In this document: positions 25,121-34,388 of the stretch, piece after piece | Numbering within the stretch: the stretch's first letter is position 1 | Layout of the letters: each line of letters opens with the position of its first letter | Source: Brevundimonas goettingensis | GTDB lineage: Bacteria > Pseudomonadota > Alphaproteobacteria > Caulobacterales > Caulobacteraceae | Length of the DNA: 64,000 bases | Reading direction: 5' to 3' | NCBI RefSeq assembly: GCF_017487405.1 | Contig: NZ_CP062222.1 | Coordinates: 915,001 to 979,000 of the forward strand | Notes under the pieces: model-generated | The model's input: the letters and a program-made list of their open reading frames with translations, nothing else | Told to the model about the DNA's origin: nothing | Database searches by the model: none | Position numbers and translations under genes: made by a program

Positions 25121-25756
25121 TCAGTCCAGTTGGTCTCGCGCGGTCATCCCGACGAGGCCGGTGAGGGCGGCGGCAAGGGCGGTCACGTTTTCAACGCCCA
25201 TTTTTCGGAGGATTCGTCCGCGAAAAATGTCGACGGTTCGAGGACTGAGGCCCAAGGCGAGCGCCGCTGTTTTGCTGGTGGCGCCAAGCGCGATGAGTTC
25301 GACGACCTCCCGTTCGCGTGGCGACAGGGTCGCGTAGCGCTCGGCCAGGTCCGTTCGAGACGAACGCGTGACCAAGTCTACGCTCAAGGCATCGACGATC
25401 TCGAGCAGCTTCCGTGGAGGGGCAGGTTTGGTGAGGAAGTCGACTGCGCCGGCGCGCATGGCGGCGACGGCGTCCGCGACATCGGCGTGACCGCTCAGAA
25501 CAATGATGGGCCACGATTTCTGCGGGCAGCCTTGCAGGGTCCTGACAAGGTCCAGTCCGTCCATCCCGGGCATCCTCAGGTCAGTCACAATGCAGGCGGG
25601 AGCGACGGTTTCAATGACGGCAAGGAACGCGTCGGCGGAGGCAAAAGCCCGAACGGCGTAACCGGCGGACGCAAAGACGGCCTCAAGCGATTCCAGAACG
25701 TCTGCATCGTCATCGATGATCACGACACTGCGGGTCACCGGCGCTCCCCGAGCCAC
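25121..25756 (-). CDS. Second FixJ-like response regulator
   Basis: This 211-residue protein has the same layout as the regulator at 23210: receiver (VVIIDDDADVLESL, CIVTDLRMPGMDG, VLSGHADV, LTKPAPP) and LuxR-type HTH (LSPREREVVELIALGATSK, LSPRTVDIFRGRILRKMG). No second kinase gene adjoins it, so it may share the FixL-like kinase 212 bp downstream. A GTG at 25738 is an alternative start. It is divergent from the globin chemoreceptor. Confidence 0.86.
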   Translation of the reverse strand: MARGAPVTRSVVIIDDDADVLESLEAVFASAGYAVRAFASADAFLAVIETVAPACIVTDLRMPGMDGLDLVRTLQGCPQKSWPIIVLSGHADVADAVAAMRAGAVDFLTKPAPPRKLLEIVDALSVDLVTRSSRTDLAERYATLSPREREVVELIALGATSKTAALALGLSPRTVDIFRGRILRKMGVENVTALAAALTGLVGMTARDQLD

Positions 25757-25958
25757 TCTTTGCTGAAACTGGTAATGATTTACATCCGCAAGGCGCCAAG
25801 CGTCATTGGTAGACGCCCGTTCGGGACATCGCCAAGTAGGCGATTCTACCTATCGAGCCGTCCTTGATGCAGCCTGAGGTAGGTATTTTCGCAAAGCCCT
25901 TGATTAAGGTTGAGCCAATCTTGTTCGGGGAGTCTCGTTCTGGAACGGGGCGAACCAC

Positions 25959-27452
25959 ATGACTGATGATCAGGCTGAGGATCAACTGGAACGGCGGGCC
26001 GCCTTTATGGGGCTCGGCGCGCCGTGCGCGGGCTACAGGGAGATCGGCGACCTGTTGCGTGAGGCTCTGCCGGGCGCGTTGAACGCCTTCTATGACCAGG
26101 TCAGGGCCTTTCCGGAAACAAGCCGCTTCTTTCAGGATGAACGCCACATGGCGGCGGCCAGTTCTGCCCAACGTACGCACTGGAACGCCCTCATCGAGGG
26201 CCGTATCGATGCCGATTATGGGCGCTCCGTTCGCACGATCGGGCAGGTCCATGCCCGGATCGGGCTGGAACCTCGGTGGTATATCGGCGGCTACGGCGTC
26301 CTGCTCGCGCATCTCATCGGACGGGTTGCCAACCGACCACGAAAGTGGGGCGGCAGGCAGGCCGACCATGACCGTATGACCGGCGAGGCCATCGCGGAGC
26401 TGACCCGGCGCGTCATGCTCGACATGGACCTGTCCATCTCGATCTATCTCGAGGTTCTGAAGATCGAGCGGGATCGCAGCGAGGCGGCGCGCGCCGAGGC
26501 GGAAGCCAGCCAGAACCGCGTTGTCGCGATCGTCGGTGAAGCCCTCAGCGGCCTGTCGGCGGGAGACCTCACGCTGCACGTCGACGATGAATTTCCGCAA
26601 GCCTACGAACTGTTGAAATCCGACTTCAACGGAGCCGTCCGAAATCTGCATCACGCCATGAGGGCGGTCGCCGAGAACGCCGGTTCGATCCAGTCAGGCA
26701 TCGACCAGATCAGCCAGGCGGCTGACGATCTGTCACGTCGCACAGAGCAGCAGGCGGCGAGCCTTGAGCAAACGGCCGCGGCGCTCGACGAGATCACGGC
26801 GACGGTTGGACGGACAGCCTCGAGCGCGGGGCAGGCGTCACTGACCGTTCAGTCCGCCCGAGGCGAAGCCCAGACGTCCGGTACCATCGTCAGGGACGCG
26901 GTTGTCGCGATGGACGCTATCGAGAAATCGTCACAGGAAATCAACCAGATCATCGGCGTCATCGACGAGATCGCCTTCCAGACCAATCTGCTGGCCCTGA
27001 ACGCCGGGGTGGAGGCGGCGCGGGCCGGCGAGGCCGGTCGAGGCTTCGCCGTCGTGGCCTCCGAAGTGCGGGCGCTGGCGCAGCGTTCGGCGGACGCCGC
27101 CAAGGAAATCAAGATCCTGATTTCCACCTCAACCAGCCAAGTCGGCTCGGGTGTCGGTCTTGTCGGCCAGACGGGCGAGGCCCTTCAGAGGATTGTCGAC
27201 CGGGTCGCCGAGGTCGACAACCTAGTCAGCGAGATCGCCGCCTCCGCACAGGAACAGGCCAGCGCGCTTCATCAGGTCAATGTAGCGATCAACCAGATGG
27301 ACCAGGTCACGCAGCAGAACGCGGCCATGGTCGAGCAGACCACAGCCGCCAGTCACACCCTGCGCCAGCAGGCTGACAGCCTTTCCGGTTCTGTGGGTCA
27401 GTTTCAACTTGCGGCGCAGCGCGACCGGTTTCCCCTGCGCAGCGCGGCCTGA
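25959..27452 (+). CDS. Globin-coupled methyl-accepting chemotaxis protein (HemAT-like)
   Basis: This 497-residue soluble receptor has an N-terminal protoglobin-type sensor (about 1-175) with the proximal haem His H98 in GQVHARIGLEPRWYIGGYG, the globin-coupled-sensor signature. A HAMP-like linker (AIVGEALSGLSAGDLTLHV) and the signalling hairpin [20 protein letters not shown] follow. It has no membrane helices. It should bind oxygen and report to CheA for aerotaxis, fitting the oxygen theme of the window. No CheBR pentapeptide tether is seen at the C-terminus (FPLRSAA). Confidence 0.92.
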   Translation: MTDDQAEDQLERRAAFMGLGAPCAGYREIGDLLREALPGALNAFYDQVRAFPETSRFFQDERHMAAASSAQRTHWNALIEGRIDADYGRSVRTIGQVHARIGLEPRWYIGGYGVLLAHLIGRVANRPRKWGGRQADHDRMTGEAIAELTRRVMLDMDLSISIYLEVLKIERDRSEAARAEAEASQNRVVAIVGEALSGLSAGDLTLHVDDEFPQAYELLKSDFNGAVRNLHHAMRAVAENAGSIQSGIDQISQAADDLSRRTEQQAASLEQTAAALDEITATVGRTASSAGQASLTVQSARGEAQTSGTIVRDAVVAMDAIEKSSQEINQIIGVIDEIAFQTNLLALNAGVEAARAGEAGRGFAVVASEVRALAQRSADAAKEIKILISTSTSQVGSGVGLVGQTGEALQRIVDRVAEVDNLVSEIAASAQEQASALHQVNVAINQMDQVTQQNAAMVEQTTAASHTLRQQADSLSGSVGQFQLAAQRDRFPLRSAA

Positions 27453-27655
27453 CGAGACTCTCGCGCTCTTCGCGTGAGGTGAAACGAATTGGGAACCTGG
27501 ATGCCGTCTGCTGGTCAACGAGCCGAGCCGAGCTGGCGGCGGCGTGCGCCCCTTAGGTGAAACTACGCAGATTGACCGGCTCCGGGTGATCGCTGAATCT
27601 CGATGCCTGTTCTCCCATCACCGGGCGCTCGCGCCCGTTCCGTTCTCCGGCGCTC

Positions 27656-27922
27656 GTGGACGCGCCGGCGCCTGCTCTCGATTCCAGGTTGGTTCGTTTG
27701 AAGATCAAGGCCAGACCAGATGACCTCTTCACCGCCGTTGTTCGTCACCCGTTTGGCGAAAACCGGTCCGACCCGGCGCCTCTTCGGGTTGCAATGCTGA
27801 TCGCGCGTGCCTGGAATCGCTCCGGGAGCGCTGTGCTTGTGGAGGGGCGGGAGGGGCAGGTCATAGCCCGGTTGAACGGCAGGGACGGCTGGGCTGCTGC
27901 CTCCGACAAGCGTCGGATCTGA
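27656..27922 (+). CDS. Possible small hypothetical protein
   Basis: This 88-codon frame with a GTG start ends just before the sigma-factor region. The middle (PLRVAMLIARAWNRSGSAVLVEGREGQVIARL) looks protein-like, but codon third positions are only moderately GC-rich compared with neighbours and no family is recognised. It may be a remnant or chance ORF. Confidence 0.3.
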   Translation: MDAPAPALDSRLVRLKIKARPDDLFTAVVRHPFGENRSDPAPLRVAMLIARAWNRSGSAVLVEGREGQVIARLNGRDGWAAASDKRRI

Positions 27923-28102
27923 CGGCCCGTCGCCATGCGACCGGTTCAAGGCTGCGTCGATCTGGCCTCACATCGGTCGGCGCTGACCGAAACGACAGGC
28001 CATCCGGGGCATAGGCCGCCAAACCGTTGGAGCCTCTTCCTCAGCCTGAAAAAGCGACTCGATCGGGTAATCCGAACCGGCCGGAATCACGTACTGACGT
28101 CG

Positions 28103-28717
28103 ATGAATGGACAGACACATGCATTGCGCGGCAGGCGAGGGGCGATCATCCAGGTGACGTTCGAAGCGGATGAGCACGCCCGCTGGATAGAGGCCATCGC
28201 CGAGCGCGCAGACCGCGACGCCTTCGCACGTCTGTTTGTCTTCTACGCGCCGCGTCTGAAGTCGTACCTGATGCGGGGCGGGGCGACGCCGGGTACGGCC
28301 GAGGATTTCGCCCAGGACGCCATGCTGACGGTCTGGAACAAGGCGGCCCTCTTCAACGCTGACAAGGCCAGCGCCGCGACGTGGATTTATGTTATCGCGC
28401 GCAACAGGCGCCTGGATGCCCTGCGTCGCGACAGGCTTCCCATGCCCGCGCCAGAGCTGGAGCTCGCACTGGAGGCGCCGGCCTTGCCGGACGCGAATAT
28501 GACCGCCGCCGAGGATGCGGACCGCGTCCGGCGCGCCCTGGCGCGTCTCCCGTCGGACCAGCAGGAGGTGCTGGCGCTCGCCTTCTTCTCCGACCATCCC
28601 TACGCGGAGGTCGCGCGACAGCTGAACCTGCCGCTGGGCACCGTCAAATCGCGCATCCGCAAGGGAATGATCCGCTTGCGTCGGCTGTTGAAATCCCGTG
28701 ACGGAGGGAGGGCATGA
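28103..28717 (+). CDS. ECF sigma factor, RpoE/ChrR (ECF11) type
   Basis: This 204-residue factor has region 2 (FARLFVFYAPRLKSYLMRGGA, AEDFAQDAMLTVWNKAALFNADKASAATWIYVIARNRRLDALRR) and region 4 (LPSDQQEVLALAFFSDHPYAEVA, LPLGTVKSRIRKGMIRLRRLL). The region-2 wording is very close to Rhodobacter RpoE, which answers singlet oxygen. It overlaps the cognate anti-sigma gene by 4 bases. The ATG at 28103 is chosen; a GTG at 28154 is possible. No clear autoregulatory promoter motif was found. Confidence 0.88.
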   Translation: MNGQTHALRGRRGAIIQVTFEADEHARWIEAIAERADRDAFARLFVFYAPRLKSYLMRGGATPGTAEDFAQDAMLTVWNKAALFNADKASAATWIYVIARNRRLDALRRDRLPMPAPELELALEAPALPDANMTAAEDADRVRRALARLPSDQQEVLALAFFSDHPYAEVARQLNLPLGTVKSRIRKGMIRLRRLLKSRDGGRA

Positions 28718-29349
28718 GCGACAGACATGGTCTATCCGAGGAACGTTTGCTGGCCTTTGCGGCGGGCGCCCTGAGCCCGCCCGAAGCGGTCGTTGTCAAC
28801 GCCTGGCTGTCTTTCCGACCGGAAGAGGCCGCCTTTGTGCACATTCTGCAGGTCATGGGCGGTGACTTGCTTGAAACGGAGCCGTCTGTCCCGATGGCGC
28901 CTCACGCACTCGATCAGGCGTTGGCCCGGATCGAGACACGGACCCGTCCCGAACCGGTGCGCGTGCTCAACGACATGCCCGAACTCCCCGATTGCCTTCG
29001 CGGCTATCCGCTGGGCCCCTGGCGCTGGTTGGGTCCGGGCGTCAGGGTCCGCGATGTCGGTGCGCCACGCGACGGCGCCTGTCGGGTTATTCTGCTCAAG
29101 ATCGACAGGGGTCGTAAAACGCCACGCCATACCCACGGCGGCGTGGAACTGACCTGTGTGCTGTCCGGCGCCTACGCCACCGAAACCGGCCGCTTCGAGG
29201 TCGGTGACCTGGAGGAAGCCGATCACGAGGTCCTGCATCAACCGCGCGTGGTTTCGGAGGAGCCGTGTCTCTGCGTGGCCGCGCTTGACGGTCAGATCGT
29301 CCTGGACGGGTGGCTTGGACGATGGCTCCAGCCGCTCGTCCGGCTCTAG
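28714..29349 (+). CDS. ChrR-like cupin anti-sigma factor lacking the zinc Cys/His motif
   Basis: This 211-residue protein aligns end to end with Rhodobacter ChrR: N-terminal anti-sigma domain (LLAFAAGALSPPEAVVVN) and C-terminal cupin (PRHTHGGVELTCVLSGAY). In ChrR the anti-sigma zinc is held by H31, C35 and C38; here these positions read W31, R35 and E38. The cupin ligands H139, H141, E145 and H175 remain. It should restrain the sigma factor encoded upstream, but with altered zinc dependence. An IS element is inserted in its TAG stop codon without changing the product. Confidence 0.85.
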   Translation: MSDRHGLSEERLLAFAAGALSPPEAVVVNAWLSFRPEEAAFVHILQVMGGDLLETEPSVPMAPHALDQALARIETRTRPEPVRVLNDMPELPDCLRGYPLGPWRWLGPGVRVRDVGAPRDGACRVILLKIDRGRKTPRHTHGGVELTCVLSGAYATETGRFEVGDLEEADHEVLHQPRVVSEEPCLCVAALDGQIVLDGWLGRWLQPLVRL

Positions 29350-30112
29350 GTCGTGGACTCATAAGCTCTGAGCCACAGGCGGGTTGAGGCCAGCAGTACG
29401 GCGGCGAGGAAGTTGCGGGCCAGTTTGTCGAAGCGTGTGGCGACGCGGCGGAAGTGCTTGAGCTTGCAGAAGTAGCGCTCCACGACGTTGCGCTGTCGAT
29501 AGATGGCGGGATCGACGGAGCGCTGGACCTTGCGATCCTTCTGGGTCGGGATATGGGCGCAGCCGCCGCGAGAGCGGACCAGATCGATGACGGCCTGTGC
29601 GTCGTAACCTCTGTCGGCGACGAGCGCCTTGGCGGGCTTGAGGCCGTAGATCAGTTCCTCGACGGCGGCCTTGTCGGACGCCTGGCCGGCCGAGAGGGTG
29701 ATCCTGAGCGGCAATCCGTCCTGATCGACCAGGGCGTTGATCTTGGTGCTCAGTCCCCCACGAGATCGGCCGATGGCGTGATCCGGGCCCCCTTTTTTCC
29801 ACCGGCGGCGTGCTGGTGGGCCCGAATGATCGAACTGTCGATCAGGTGCATCGAACCCGGCGACGCCGCCGACAGCGCCTCGAACACCCGCACCCAGACG
29901 CCTGCTTTGGCCCACCGATTGAAGCGATTGTAGACCGTCGTGTGCGGCCCGTAGCGACCCGGCAGGTCACGCCAGGGCGAACCCGTCCTCAGAATGTAGA
30001 AGATGCCGTTGATCACCCGACGGTCGTCCACGCGGGCCACGCCGCGGGGCTTGTTCGGAAGCAACGGCTGGATCAGCCGCCACTCCGTTTCGCTCAGATC
30101 GTATCGCGCCAT
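29346..30112 (-). CDS. IS5-family transposase, programmed frameshift
   Basis: The first frame (29750-30112) starts MARYDLSETEWRLIQPLLP and holds the first catalytic Asp (HLIDSSIIRAHQH). The second frame (to 29346) holds the rest of the DDE set: Asp in LVADRGYDAQAVI and Glu in NVVERYFCKLKHF. The frames join at an A6 run followed by G (plus-strand T6 at 29793-29798), the usual slip site of IS427-type elements, giving about 255 residues. The stop codon lies just beyond the IS end in target DNA. Confidence 0.87.
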
Positions 30113-30166
30113 CGACGTCTCCTTCCGAAGACCTCGAATCCCTCAGACCTTTATGGGTTCAGAACC
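29349..30166 (-). mobile_element. IS5-family insertion sequence (IS427-type)
   Basis: The element is about 818 bp with imperfect terminal inverted repeats: the left end GGTCGTGGACTCATAAGC aligns with the complement of the right end, GGTTCTGAACCCATAAAGG. TA flanks both sides, consistent with a 2-bp target duplication. It carries one two-frame transposase. It is inserted exactly in the stop codon of the ChrR-like gene. Intact reading frames and recognisable ends suggest a fairly recent insertion. Confidence 0.85.
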
Positions 30167-30262
30167 TAGGCCCCTAGTAGGAACAGTCGGCCGAAATCGG
30201 TCAGTACGATCAAGCCCTTCGGGACTTGTGGCCGTTCATGAGATGGCCTCCAGGATGCCAGG

Positions 30263-31861
30263 TCATGCGGCCAGGGTGGTCGCTCCAGATCGGTCCTCAA
30301 GTCTGAAGCGGGACACCAGGGCAGCCAGGCGGGCTGCGTCCCGGGTCAGGCCCTCGCAGGCGGCGGTCGATTGCTCGACCATGGCGGCGTTCTGCTGAGT
30401 GGCCTGGTCCATGCCGACGACGGCATTGTTGATCTCGGCGACGGCGGTCGCCTGCTCACGCGTAGAGGCCGCGATCTGGGCGACGAAGCCGCCGATCTCG
30501 CCCACGCCTGTGGCGATGGCGTTCAGGGCCGTTCCGGTGCGCCCGACCAGAACCACCCCGTTGCGGACCTGATTCCGGCTGGTGGAGATCAGCCCCTTGA
30601 TGTCTCGAGCGGCTTCGGCCGAGCGCTGGGCAAGAGCCCGCACTTCGGAGGCTACGACGGCGAAGCCACGCCCGGCGTCGCCGGCCCGGGCGGCCTCGAC
30701 CCCCGCGTTCAGCGCTAGCAAATTGGTCTGGAAGGCGATCTCGTCGATCATGCCGATGATCTGGCTGATCTGTTCGGACGAGGACTCGATCTCATCCATC
30801 GCCGCGATTGCCTCTCTGACCACCGGCCCGCTGGCCTCGACCTCCGCCTCGGCACGGGCCATGGAGACTGAGGCCTGATCGGCCCCGGCGGCCGACAACT
30901 TGATCGTCGCGGCGACCTCTTCCAAGGCGGCGGCGGTCTCTTCCAGGGTCGCGGCCTGATGCTCCGTGCGGCGCGACAGGTCGTCGGCGGCCTGGCTGAT
31001 CTCGGCAGTCTCGCCAGCGATGCCGTGGACGTTGCCGCCGATCTCGCTGATGGCTTGATGCAGGGCCGTCATGGCCGAGTTGAAGTCGTTCTGAAGCTTG
31101 ACGTAGGCCTCGGGGAAGCGGCCGGGAATGCGGTAGTCGAGACGTCCTTCGGCCAAGGCGCTCAGGCCCTCCGCGGTGCGGGCGACAACCTCGGCCTGTT
31201 CGCGCGCGGCCTCGCGATCACGTGCGGCCGACGCGGCCGTCTGACGGTCATTCTCGGCGCGGATGCATTCGGCTTCGGCGCCTGCGGCCAGGGCCTCGCC
31301 CGTGGCGGCCTCGGCAGCCGAACGGCTCTCGTCGTTGATAGCGAACATCATGGTGACGCTTGCTGCGCTCCACATCAGCACCACCGCCTCGACGACGAGG
31401 ATGACGGCGTGCAGCACGACCCGGGCCAGACTGGCCGAGCCCGGGAAGACCATGTCCGGCAGGACGAAGCTGAGCACCAGATGATGTACCGCCACGGTCG
31501 CAGCGCCGACCAGAATCACCCGCCAGTCACAATGGATGATCAGGACGGCCAAGGCGGCGAAATAGACCATGTGCAGGTCGATCTGCCAGGGATGGCCGGC
31601 GCCGGCGGCCACCAGAACCGACGCCTGGGCCATCAGCAGGATCGCGGCCAGAGTCCGGCCCATCGACCCGTCGCCCGCCACCTTCCACACGCCGGTCTGG
31701 AGCGCGGCCAGGGCGAGTGCGGCCAGGGCAGTGGGCGCCGGCACGGGGCTGAGCCAGAAGGCGGCGCCGACCGACACGGCGCAGAGGAGCCAGCCGAGGC
31801 CGAGAACGGTGTGGGCGCCGAGTTGTCTTTGATGGGCGAGGGTGGAAGCCTGAAAAATCAT
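30263..31861 (-). CDS. Membrane methyl-accepting chemotaxis protein
   Basis: This 532-residue receptor has about six N-terminal hydrophobic helices (residues about 15-180, [17 protein letters not shown] through [17 protein letters not shown]) with almost no periplasmic domain, then a HAMP-like segment ([15 protein letters not shown]) and the signalling hairpin [21 protein letters not shown] polytopic sensor like this would sense membrane or redox state rather than a periplasmic ligand. The signalling half resembles the globin receptor at 25959. The ATG at 31861 is used, 8 bp after the upstream small gene. Confidence 0.88.
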   Translation of the reverse strand: MIFQASTLAHQRQLGAHTVLGLGWLLCAVSVGAAFWLSPVPAPTALAALALAALQTGVWKVAGDGSMGRTLAAILLMAQASVLVAAGAGHPWQIDLHMVYFAALAVLIIHCDWRVILVGAATVAVHHLVLSFVLPDMVFPGSASLARVVLHAVILVVEAVVLMWSAASVTMMFAINDESRSAAEAATGEALAAGAEAECIRAENDRQTAASAARDREAAREQAEVVARTAEGLSALAEGRLDYRIPGRFPEAYVKLQNDFNSAMTALHQAISEIGGNVHGIAGETAEISQAADDLSRRTEHQAATLEETAAALEEVAATIKLSAAGADQASVSMARAEAEVEASGPVVREAIAAMDEIESSSEQISQIIGMIDEIAFQTNLLALNAGVEAARAGDAGRGFAVVASEVRALAQRSAEAARDIKGLISTSRNQVRNGVVLVGRTGTALNAIATGVGEIGGFVAQIAASTREQATAVAEINNAVVGMDQATQQNAAMVEQSTAACEGLTRDAARLAALVSRFRLEDRSGATTLAA

Positions 31862-31869
31862 GGCGGACC

Positions 31870-32178
31870 TCAGGAGGCGCAGGTGACAAGGCGAGGATCG
31901 AGGAGGATCCAGGCGCCAGCTTCGCGGAGTTGATGGTGCAGGGTTGCGCCGCCGGTCACGTTGATGACAGCGGGCAGCCTGCCCGGGCGGGCGGTCATGG
32001 CGAGATCCGCGACCGCAGTCTCGACGCGCTGGCGGCTCCACCAGAGGGGGAACACCGCGGCTGCGGCAAAGGGCTGGGTCGGACGTGCGGCCGCCGCCAA
32101 AGGCAGTAGCAGGCTCGCCAACATGACGGCTCCGATCGCCGTCGCGCGAAACAGGGTGTGAGGGAGGCGTGAGGACAT
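31870..32178 (-). CDS. Small secreted hypothetical protein upstream of the MCP
   Basis: This 102-residue precursor has a signal-peptide-like N-terminus ([20 protein letters not shown]). The mature part ([29 protein letters not shown]) is not recognised. It ends 8 bp before the MCP start, so the two are probably co-transcribed, which hints at a periplasmic accessory role in sensing, but this is inference. Confidence 0.6.
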   Translation of the reverse strand: MSSRLPHTLFRATAIGAVMLASLLLPLAAAARPTQPFAAAAVFPLWWSRQRVETAVADLAMTARPGRLPAVINVTGGATLHHQLREAGAWILLDPRLVTCAS

Positions 32179-32446
32179 GGGCGCGAACCAGATATCGTGC
32201 GCCCAATTGCCGAGGCCCGATTTACCAAACGGTGAAACCGGGGGGCAGTATATTCGCCTATACAGTCAGCTGAGTTGCGGCCCGCAGACACGCAGCTGAC
32301 CACGCCGTCGGAGAGGCGCGGGTGGCGAAGCCAGCCGGCCTTGCCTGCCGATGCTCTACCGACTTTCTGCGACCTGGTGCGGAGGCAGGCCGCTAGGCGG
32401 CGCGCGTGGCTACGAGACGACAGGCGGCGTTTCCCGGTCCGCCACA

Positions 32447-32833
32447 TCAACGCTTTGAGACGGCGGTCGCCGCCTGGGCCTGCGCGTTCCAGATGAAGAC
32501 AAAGTTGCGGTGCTCGGCCCAGGTCTGGCCTTCGACATGGTCGCCGACGAGGCAGGCGGCGGTGTGATAGGGGGCGACGCCATCGGTGGTGCGGAAGGAA
32601 ACGCATAGGCGCCCGTTCTGGACTTTCCAGCGCCCGGCCTCGATCGCGCTTTCGTAGAAGTCGCCGGTGACCGTTCCGTCAGCCGCCAGAGCGAGGGTCA
32701 TGGGTTTCAGATAAGGCTCGGCCGGGTTGGTGGACAGATCGACGGTCCACTCGCCCGTGAGCGCCTCCCGGGACGGCGGCGACGGGAAGGCCTGGGCAAG
32801 CATTGCGGCGGCGGCGCAAGCGATGATCAGCAT
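32447..32833 (-). CDS. Small secreted hypothetical protein, lipocalin-like pattern
   Basis: This 128-residue precursor has a signal peptide (MLIIACAAAAMLAQA). The mature part, GEWTVDLSTNPAEPYLKPMTLALAADGTVTGDFYESAIEAG in pattern, is a beta-rich run resembling small lipocalin-like domains, with two Cys (in RLCVSFR and AACLVGD) that could pair in the periplasm. The start at 32833 is preferred over 32890 because of the signal. It lies 53 bp after the S41 peptidase gene, probably in its operon. Function is unknown. Confidence 0.6.
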   Translation of the reverse strand: MLIIACAAAAMLAQAFPSPPSREALTGEWTVDLSTNPAEPYLKPMTLALAADGTVTGDFYESAIEAGRWKVQNGRLCVSFRTTDGVAPYHTAACLVGDHVEGQTWAEHRNFVFIWNAQAQAATAVSKR

Positions 32834-32886
32834 GAAAGAGTCTCCTCGAATACGGGCCTGTCGGTGACGTGAGACCCTGGCGTCGG

Positions 32887-34353
32887 TCAAGCCGTCAGGC
32901 GCGCGATTGCGGCGGTCATTTGCGGGTCGCGGCCGAGACGGATATCGTCGGCCGTCGTCGGAACGGCGAGGTCGGGAAGGATGGCGGCGTCCGGTTGGGG
33001 CGTTGACGGGAAGCTGGCGATCAACGGCAGATCAACCTCCAGACCGGAAGCGGGCAGTTGGAGAAAAAAGAAGGCGCCACCGTTGATGCCACGCCGGTTG
33101 CCGCCCGTCGGCTGGCCGATCAGGGTCGCGAGGCCGTTCTCCTGAACGGCCTGGGCGAAGCCGAAGGTGGCCGAACTGTTGGAGGCGTCGCAGAGGACAG
33201 CGACCATGCCGGCGAAGCGCGTGCCTTGCGGCCGGATCACCGTGCCGTCGTCGCCGTCATCGTAGCGGGTCAGCCGGTAGAACCCGGGTCGATCCGCCGA
33301 AGGCTGAGCCTTGTCGCCCCAGTCGAGGAAGCTGCGATCCCAGGTGTGGAGGTAGGGGCGAACCGCCTCCGGTGCGCTCCGGTAGCGGGTCCAGCGCTGA
33401 TTTCGCGACAGGGGAAGATCCCGGTCGATCAACCGGGTCAGGATAACGTGGCCGCAGTCCAGGCCGCCCTCGTTGCCGCGCAGGTCTATGATGAGACCCT
33501 TGGCGCCGTCGTGCGTGAGATCGTCCATGACCTGACCCAGCCAGGCTTCCCAGGCGAACGTCGACCCGTAGAGGGCCCAGTTGGCCGTGGTGAGGACATG
33601 GATGCCGTCGGGCCGTTTCTCCAGCGTCCAGGGATTGGCGTCGCCGGAGGGATCCGCCGAGGGCGCCAGGCGGCTGCGTCGGTCCGCGAGCGTGACCAGG
33701 GCAGCCCGAACGATCCGTCCGTCTCCGAGTTCGAAATCCGCATGGCTCTCAAGCGGCAGAATGAGCGGCAGGTGGATGTCGAAGGTCTCGAACCGGTCCT
33801 CGCCCCGGACCTCCATCAGATTGATCCGCTTGGGATCGTTGTGGCCGTCGGCCCGGGCCAGGGCAATCAGACCGCCGAGGAGATCCGAGGTCGGGACGCC
33901 GTTCACGGCTGTGATCACGCTTCCGCGGGGCAGGGTGCCTTCGGGGGTGTGGTCGTCCGTAACCACAATACGACCATCGATCCATCGGAAACGGAACGGG
34001 ACGAGCGACCGGTCCGGATAGAGGGCCGCGACCATGGCGTCCGAGCCGTTGTAGGGGCTGGGATAGGTATGGCCGCACCGGATGGAGGCTGTGACCCTTG
34101 TCAGGGCGAGAAACCGATCGCGGAAGGATCCCGGCGTCCTCCAGGCATGGGCCAGACCGTCGAGACGCGCACTGATCTCTTCAGGTGTGCTGTAGCGATA
34201 CAGGCCGGGATGCATGGCCTCCCAGGTCTGGCGCAGGATGGCAACGTCGCCGCTCCAGTCATCCGTGACAGATCGCGCCTGGACCGGGGTCGCCGCGGCG
34301 AGAGCAGCGCTTCCGGAGAGTTGCAGAAGGCGGCGGCGGTTCAGCGACGGCAT
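32887..34353 (-). CDS. Exported S41-family (C-terminal processing-type) peptidase
   Basis: This 488-residue protein starts MPSLNRRRLLQLSGSAALAAA, a Tat-like signal. It has an N-terminal helical part, a PDZ-like strip (LPRGSVITAVNGVPTSDL) and an S41 catalytic domain with GLIIDLRGNEGGLDCGH and the serine region CDASNSSATFGFAQAVQENG, ending LPDLAVPTTADDIRLGRDP. Such enzymes degrade peptides or act as tail-specific proteases in the periplasm. The AraC-type regulator gene 35 bp upstream may control it. Confidence 0.85.
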   Translation of the reverse strand: MPSLNRRRLLQLSGSAALAAATPVQARSVTDDWSGDVAILRQTWEAMHPGLYRYSTPEEISARLDGLAHAWRTPGSFRDRFLALTRVTASIRCGHTYPSPYNGSDAMVAALYPDRSLVPFRFRWIDGRIVVTDDHTPEGTLPRGSVITAVNGVPTSDLLGGLIALARADGHNDPKRINLMEVRGEDRFETFDIHLPLILPLESHADFELGDGRIVRAALVTLADRRSRLAPSADPSGDANPWTLEKRPDGIHVLTTANWALYGSTFAWEAWLGQVMDDLTHDGAKGLIIDLRGNEGGLDCGHVILTRLIDRDLPLSRNQRWTRYRSAPEAVRPYLHTWDRSFLDWGDKAQPSADRPGFYRLTRYDDGDDGTVIRPQGTRFAGMVAVLCDASNSSATFGFAQAVQENGLATLIGQPTGGNRRGINGGAFFFLQLPASGLEVDLPLIASFPSTPQPDAAILPDLAVPTTADDIRLGRDPQMTAAIARLTA

Positions 34354-34388
34354 GGCGATCCTCGAAGGCTGCCGCAGGGTGTGGGACT

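Noticed and set aside
25840..25890. TACCTA and TAGGTA inverted repeat between the second fixJ-like gene and the globin receptor
   Set aside because: Only 6 bp per arm with 27 bases between; too weak to call an operator.
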